From: Cryptomeria japonica | Lineage: Eukaryota > Streptophyta > Pinopsida > Cupressales > Cupressaceae | DNA: 64,000 nt | NCBI RefSeq assembly: GCF_030272615.1 | Contig: NC_081410.1 | Coordinates: 147,306,849 to 147,370,848 of the forward strand | Reading direction: 5' to 3' | In this document: one piece after another, positions 58,281-64,000 of the stretch | Numbering within the stretch: position 1 is the first letter of the stretch | Layout of the letters: each line of letters starts with the position of its first letter | Position numbers and translations under genes: made by a program | The notes under the pieces: model-generated | Told to the model about the DNA's origin: nothing | Databases searched by the model: none | The model's input: the letters and a program-made list of their open reading frames with translations, nothing else

Positions 58281-58479
58281 TGAGATTATTTAAGATCTCA
58301 CATTGAGCAGATAGAAGATTGTTTGATGAACATGTGTTGATTGATCGATTTGATAGATAGAACTTATATGGTGTTTGATATTCTGATGTAGGCTTGATGT
58401 GGTGTATTGATGCTTCGGGAGAAATACCTGAAGATATTGGTCATGCAAGGAGTGTTGACTGATGATGACAGGGTTGTTA

Positions 58480-60568
58480 TTGTTGCATGTGGCTTGTCAC
58501 ATGTCCTGCACATGCCTTCCTATTAGAATAACAGGGTTCTATTGATTGCCTTGATGGAGAGGTGGCACAATGATCATAACACCTTTCATTTGTTGACTGG
58601 AGAGATACAGTGACACCATAGGACATCTACAAGATCCTGTGGATTTTTGATCACAGGTGAGTTAGTTCAATATGATGTGGAGGAGAAAGGCGGGACTGCT
58701 GCATTGCGGAAGGTGTTTGTTGATCCGCAGCTAAGTGGTTATTCAGTGGCATGGCTGGACATGGTAGCTCTGTATGCCCCACTGCCATCTGTATTAGCAG
58801 GGTTGATCGGTGGCTTCCTCTATCCAAATAGGAAGTCTCATGGATTTTTCAGATGGATGGGGTCGGATATTATGACGAATGATTCGACAATGGACACGAT
58901 ATGCATGGGGTATCTAAGTTTTGACCCATTTGTACCACGAGTTGCACCAAGTGGTATATGATAGGGGTGTGAGCTTAGCAGCAAGGGCCACATTATTATA
59001 GATTTGGGCATGGGATCATATAGCAATGACCCGTCCCATGGTAGAGAGATCACAACCGGTAGGAAATTATTCTATTTATTTATGTACCAATAGGCAACTT
59101 CCCAACCCATGCTTGGGAAGTTGGATTACTAGAGATGGATTATAGATGACATGGATTCAGTGATCTAGAGACCATACATGGATTGTGAGGGTTGGGTCGA
59201 GGATGCTCCAGAGATCCCAGTGCTATGTCAGAGCAGGTACTTAATAGGGAGGAATCCCAATGTTATTGAGAGATTCATTTTGACATGTGTGTACCAGCTA
59301 TTTGGTCGTACCCAAGGGATGCCTCAGGGTGTGGCCACATATGCCCGGGTGCACATGGAGAGAGCAGACTAGGGCCCTACACTGGATTTTGATATAGCAC
59401 GGACATAGTTTGAGGCATTGCCATGGGTATGGTGGGATATGCAGATAGGGATGGCAGATGCAAGTATGATTGAGCAATATGCTTAGTATTTTGTGGAGCA
59501 TCCCTTCCGACGACTGACATGACCTAGGGATTCAATACCACCTTTGGAGGAGGTAGATGATGACAATGATGTGGGAGGGCCTGAAGGTCGGCGAGGTGGT
59601 AGGTGAGGGAAGGGGAGAGGTAGAAGAGGTGGTGGTGTGGGCAGAGCTTGAGATCATATTGGCCAAGGTGGAGAGGGTAGGGGAGGTTTTTATGGGGGAG
59701 GCGAGGGAGGTGATAGAGGGTGAGGCTGCAGGGTTATTCATAGAGGAGGATGATGATGATAGAAAATTTGTCGTGGAGGGCCTTTACAGCTAGAGGAGGT
59801 GGTAGGGGGAGGAGGATGATTCATCCCAAGAGACTGAGTCGGAGGAGTCGGGGGAGGAGGTGATGGGTGGGGTGGGAGGTATGGATGAGGAGGAGGAGGA
59901 TGTGCAACCCTTGATCAAGAGGAGGAGGATAGAGATGCCTCCACCTTCTGCCCCAGCACAGGTTATGATGGCACAGGTTGGTCAAGATCCATAGCCTTTA
60001 TAGCTGCCAGTGGTTCATTACCATGCCCCCTCACCAACAACAGGAATGGATAGTTGCTCTTCATTCCATGGTGCAGAGCTTACAAGCACAGTTGGTTCAG
60101 GCACAGGGATAGCTAGCACAATTACAAGGTGTTCAGGGTCAGCTAGTGCAAGCATAGGCACATATTGCCTAGCTACAGGGGTAGGTTGCTCAGCTACAAG
60201 GATAGGTCACTCAGTTGAAAGTTGAGTGTGACATAGAGATAGAGCAACGGGGCTACGCAGATAAGCTCGCTCAGAAAGTCTAGCAAACTGCTTCTTGGGG
60301 ATTGATTAGTGATACTATTAAGATTCTTATACAACAGTCAGAGAGGGTCGAGCACTATAGGATCTTGTATCATCAAGTCATGCCACCAGAGCGACGAGCA
60401 CCCTCGTTTGTACCTAGATCACAGCATGGGGGTTCTCAAATACAAGAGGGCAACCAGGGAGTTATGGGGCCTAGGAGAGATCCCGAAGGTGATGATACAG
60501 GTACAGGTCCTGCAAGTGGAGGTGATCCCAGTGCCTCCCCGATAGATTCAGGTGGTAGTCACTCCTAG
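58480..60568 (+). pseudogene. Plant mobile domain (aminotransferase-like PMD) gene, decayed
   Basis: Conserved PMD features are visible: LLIALMERWHNDHNTFHLL, then a GEI...DIYKIL...ITGELVQYD block with frame changes, LSGYSVAWLDMVALYAPLP and GGFLYPN. These are followed by DCEGWVEDAPEIPVLCQSRY, NPNVIERFILTCVYQLFG and EALPWVWWDMQIGMAD. A Gly/Glu-rich acidic linker follows at about 59530-59990. A coiled-coil at 60050-60290 (LQAQLVQAQ, GQLVQA, VAQLQG, VTQLKV) leads to a tail ending at 60568. PMD proteins of the MAIN/MAIL1 type act in nuclear gene and transposon silencing, and many PMD copies travel in transposons. Stops and frameshifts throughout show this copy is dead. Confidence 0.7.
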
Positions 60569-60846
60569 ATTTCTCTCTGATGGTTTTTTTTGAGGCCTCT
60601 GCTTGGCCATTCCCTTGTGGATAGTATGGTGTTCAAAAATGATGTTGGATATGAAATCGTTCACATACTTCTTTCACATCTTGATTCTTGAAAGGTCTTC
60701 CATTATCCGTGATAATGGAACTAGGAATGTCATACTGACAAATGAGGTAATTCAGGACAAACGAGGATATGTGTTTGCTGGTAATAGTAGGCAATGGGAT
60801 GGCCTCTATCCACTTTATAAAATACTCAGTGGCCATGATGATAAAG
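60561..60846 (-). pseudogene. Ty3/gypsy integrase core fragment
   Basis: The minus strand reads ATEYFIKWIEAIPLPTIT, FVLNYLICQYDIPSSIITDN and GRPFKNQDVKEVCERFHIQ, then a stop, then TPYYPQGNGQAEASKKTI. This is the DDE catalytic core of a gypsy integrase, with the second D in ITDNG and the last E in QAEAS. The fragment starts exactly where the copia LTR begins (60847). A single in-frame TGA interrupts it. Confidence 0.85.
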
Positions 60847-62389
60847 TGTTAATCTTAGAGGATCCGGTTAATACTAAGAGGGGGGGTGAATCTGTATTAA
60901 CAGTAATTTGAAATCAGAAACTCAGACTCATAAAAATTTCACCAAATCAAATATAGATCAACACTAGAGTCATTTACCTATACCGGTATCTATTGATAAA
61001 CATCTGCTAAACTAATATATCAACGTTGCATATTAAGTGTTCATTAACCATGCATAAACTGAAAGTAAATCAAACCATCACATCAAAAATATTCACCATA
61101 TGAACACCATGATTTTCACGTGGAAACCCAAATAGGGAAAAACCCACAGTGGGAATTGGTAGCCACAAATATTTTGCACTCTTTCGGAATGTGCCATATT
61201 AGGAGCCAAGCCCAGTTAGAAGCTTACAATGATGCCTTGTTAAGAGAAGACCTTGTTAGGAGTCGCCCGATTAAGAGATTTACCTCATCGTTGTTAGGAG
61301 ATTTGATCTGTTAGGATCAACCTCTCAAAAAAATTTAGAACTCAGATATTGAGTCACCCTGTTAAGAGATTTTACAATGTGAGGCATGTTAGAACCTACA
61401 CGGTTAAGGGATTTTAACTGATGTAATTGTTAGAGAACAACAGTGAATGATCTGTGTATAGCACTCGACTGCTTGCTTGATCAGATCCAATTAAGTTCTA
61501 AGTCTGCATCACTCTAGAAGATCTTCTCACACACCCTGGTTTGGCTTCACACACTTCTTAAAATCACTGACACTTGAGAACACCAACCTTGCCGACATAA
61601 ATAACCTTTACAACTAGGTCGGCATCAAAACCCTAAGACTTACACATAGATCATCATAGATCTTTACAACTCAATATCGATCATCATATGGATCATTACA
61701 ATCAATTACAAATCAATATCACCCATTGAATGATCATAAATCGTCACAGCAAGTCGATTTTGTACAAAGTCAAACCCTTAGCTCATTCTGCTAAGCACTT
61801 TGCACATTCCCAAGAAATTCGCTCTCCAAACATGCCAAAACATCTTTCAAACACATCACATTGTTTTTTCCGCGTTATCATCAATATGTGAACTTGATGT
61901 AGATCACCGACAAACCAAAAATCATTACCGGTCAAGAGAATTATTTACTGGTCCTTAAACCCTGGCAAAAACTCAATAGAAATTATTAACATAACTTCTG
62001 ATTGTCACAACATGATGCGGTTCTAGTCGAATACATGTTACAATGATAGAAACTTACATTCAAAACCACAAAGCCTCAAACATCCCCAATCACCAGATAC
62101 AATCAGAATATTTCCTAGTTTACTGGTTAAGGTCCTAATTCTTAGTTTCTTGATTCTTTACCACTAAGCCCTCTTCGGTAGACCAAAATATTTAGATCAC
62201 ACAATAAAACATAAGTAAACATTAGTAGACATGAATAAACATTAGTTGTCGTCAATGAAAACATAAATAATTGATCAGATTCATCCATCATGCAATCTCA
62301 ATCTCTTCATCACAATGTCATCTCAAATAGTCTTATATCAGTTCAGACATCATTCTCCATTTGTATCAGTTATGACAAACATGCCAACA
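60847..62389 (-). repeat. 3' LTR of the copia element
   Basis: On the minus strand it starts TGTTGGCATGTTTGTC directly after the polypurine tract and ends ATTAACA at 60847, so the termini are TG...CA and the length is 1,543 bases. It shares several blocks with the solo LTR at 10149-11561. Confidence 0.8.
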
Positions 62390-62401
62390 ATCTCCCCCTT
62401 T
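62390..62401 (-). promoter_or_regulatory. Polypurine tract of the copia element
   Basis: AAAGGGGGAGAT on the minus strand, ending one base before the LTR TG. It primes plus-strand DNA synthesis in LTR retrotransposons. Confidence 0.85.
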
Positions 62402-62761
62402 CGCATTGATGGCAATACTAAACATCAACATACTCAACTCATATTGTTCTGCTATGTTCTGGACCTTCTCTGCTACTCTTATCTTCTCCGGTGCACCTCA
62501 TCTATCGGTTACACTTTATCTTTAATTACACATATTCTCCTCCTGGTCATATGTCTTCTCTTATTACTAATCATATTTCTTCTCCCCCTTTGATAGCAAT
62601 TCCGGAGGTTCATAAGCATCACAAATCATCAAATTTGCTGATGTTGTCTTCAACATGTCTACAAACTCATCTAAGATGCCCCCCTTGCGGAGTAGCCTGC
62701 ATCTCATCAATCCAAAGTAAAAAATAGTTATGAAGCCCACAGGATTGATGCACCCTGCATT

Positions 62762-64000
62762 CTAGTTCTTTTTGAGTAGGGGTCTGACCCCTGATTTACC
62801 TCTGAGATACTCAAAGGTTGTCTTCGGCAATGGTTTTGTGAAAATGTCTACTAGTTGCTCTTTGCTTGTCACATACTCCATTCTAACTTTTTTTCCTGTA
62901 CTCTTTCCCTTAGAAAATGATATTTCAATTCTTATAAAATGATATTTCAATTCTATGTGCTTTGTTCTTGCATGTAACACGGGATTTTTTGAAATATTAA
63001 TTGTACTAGTATTATCACGGTAAATAGTTATCGGTTCAGACATATCAAATATGAATCCTTCAAGCACATGTCTCATCCATATTTCTTGTGTGAAATTCAT
63101 TACTATTGCAACATACTCTGCATCTGTTGTTGACTAAGAAACACAATTTTTATTCTTACTTGTCCAAGCAACCAATCTACCTCCAAGAAGAAAACCTCCA
63201 CCGGTTGTGCTTTTTTGGTCATTAACATTGCCTGCCCAATCTACATCTATAAACACATTCAAAGAAAAATTTCCTTTATAAGGATACCATAAACCATAAT
63301 ATGTTGTACCTTTCAGGTACCAAAATATCCTTTTCACCACTACCAAGTGAGTCTCCTTGGGATCCTTTTGAAATCTAGCAACCAATCCAATGGCATGTGC
63401 AATATCTGGTCTGCTATGAACGGCATAATGCAATTTACCAATCATAGACCTATATTCTTTCTCTCATCTACAAATGTTTTCAACACCTCTTTGACATACT
63501 TATTCTAACAGATAAAAAATCCACCATCCAATTGTTGCACCTGCAACCCAATGAAAAATTTAATTTCACCAATAAGAGATAGCTCAAATTCCTTTTTCAT
63601 CTCCTCAACAAAATCCATGTATAAGTCATCATTACCACCAAAAATTATGCCATCCACAAATACTTCAGCTATCAATATTTTCTCTCCATTAGTCTTTAGA
63701 TATATGTTAATTTCCTCACTGGTACGCTTGAATTCTATCTTGATCAAGTGTGAATGCAACCTTTCAAACCATTCTCTCAGTGCATGCTTCAATCCATATA
63801 GTGCCTTATGTAGTTTGCAAACCATATCTTTGTCTTTAGATAAAGCAAATCCATCTGGTTGTTCTATGTATACTTCTTCTTTGAGGATGCCATTAAGAAA
63901 AGTTGATTTAACATCCATTTGATAGACTTTAAATCCTTTAAATGCAGCATAAGAAAGTAGAATTCTTACTCCTTCCAATATTGCCACGGGTGCAAAAGTT
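62762..64000 (-). pseudogene. Copia pol: RT and RNase H, partial
   Basis: RT shows [40 protein letters not shown] and [10 protein letters not shown]. The catalytic YVDD appears as FVDG ([14 protein letters not shown]), so the second Asp is lost. After a frameshift between 63505 and 63445 the frame continues with IGKLHYAVHSRPDIAHAIG, FIDVDWAGNVNDQKSTTGG, a TAG at 63134, TDAEYVAI, IYRDNTSTINISKNPVLH and RTKHIELKYHFIR, then KEQLVDIFTKPLP. It ends at 62762. The substitutions, shift and stop mean no active enzyme. Confidence 0.9.

Larger units (their letters stand above)
60847..64000 (-). mobile_element. Ty1/copia retrotransposon, 3' part (runs off the window)
   Basis: In minus-strand order: RT (from the window edge), RNase H to 62762, about 360 bases of non-coding DNA, a polypurine tract at 62401-62390 and the 3' LTR at 62389-60847. 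The 5' LTR, gag, protease and most of integrase lie beyond 64000. Confidence 0.9.

Overview
This is a nuclear plant genomic window, almost certainly from a seed plant with a large repeat-rich genome. A gymnosperm is my best guess, from the density of old LINEs, the long AT-rich spacers and the long introns; the exact species cannot be read from the sequence. Only one clear host gene is present: a vacuolar sorting receptor (VSR, BP-80 family) on the minus strand. Its coding exons lie between 43401 and 49800, and a leader exon and TATA box lie near 51100-51235. Most of the rest is transposable-element DNA in several states of decay.

Layout. Bases 183-7200 hold an old L1-type LINE on the minus strand (LINE A). 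Bases 10149-11561 are a solo LTR with a 5-bp target duplication. Bases 12681-19829 are a full-length but inactivated LINE on the plus strand (LINE B) with a 12-bp target duplication. Bases 19868-21631 are a 5'-truncated minus-strand LINE (LINE E) with a 13-bp target duplication, inserted next to LINE B. Bases about 21880-28202 hold a plus-strand LINE of another lineage (LINE C). Bases about 28480-34690 hold a minus-strand LINE (LINE D) that has lost its endonuclease. Bases 36560-38350 are a degenerate tandem array with a period near 350 bp. Bases about 40661-42290 hold a minus-strand LINE remnant with only ORF1 (LINE F). The VSR gene follows, with a tRNA-derived SINE in its first coding intron and a nested tandem repeat in its leader intron. 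Bases 56930-60568 hold a decayed plant-mobile-domain (PMD) gene with a TATA box and a repeat-filled putative intron. Bases 60561-60846 are a Ty3/gypsy integrase fragment. Bases 60847-64000 are the 3' part of a minus-strand Ty1/copia element, whose 3' LTR abuts the gypsy fragment.

Most notable observations. (1) Three different LINEs (B, D, E), and possibly A, carry a related extra reading frame downstream of RNase H. It starts Met-Glu, has a shared F-x-G-x-[IV]-[ST]-x-x-R-[LM] block about 15-20 residues in, and a [YR]-x-T-N block further on. I do not recognise it as a known family. (2) The VSR gene lacks the exon or exons for the later EGF-like, calcium-binding part. The gap is only about 215 bp and carries interleaved short duplications that look like filler DNA from break repair, yet the reading frame is preserved across it. 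(3) The SINE in the VSR intron shares its exact 3' tail with LINE C.

How the parts relate: the LINEs, LTR elements and SINE are insertions around and inside the VSR locus. No operon-like or clustered pathway is visible. All calls come from reading the sequence; no database search was run.
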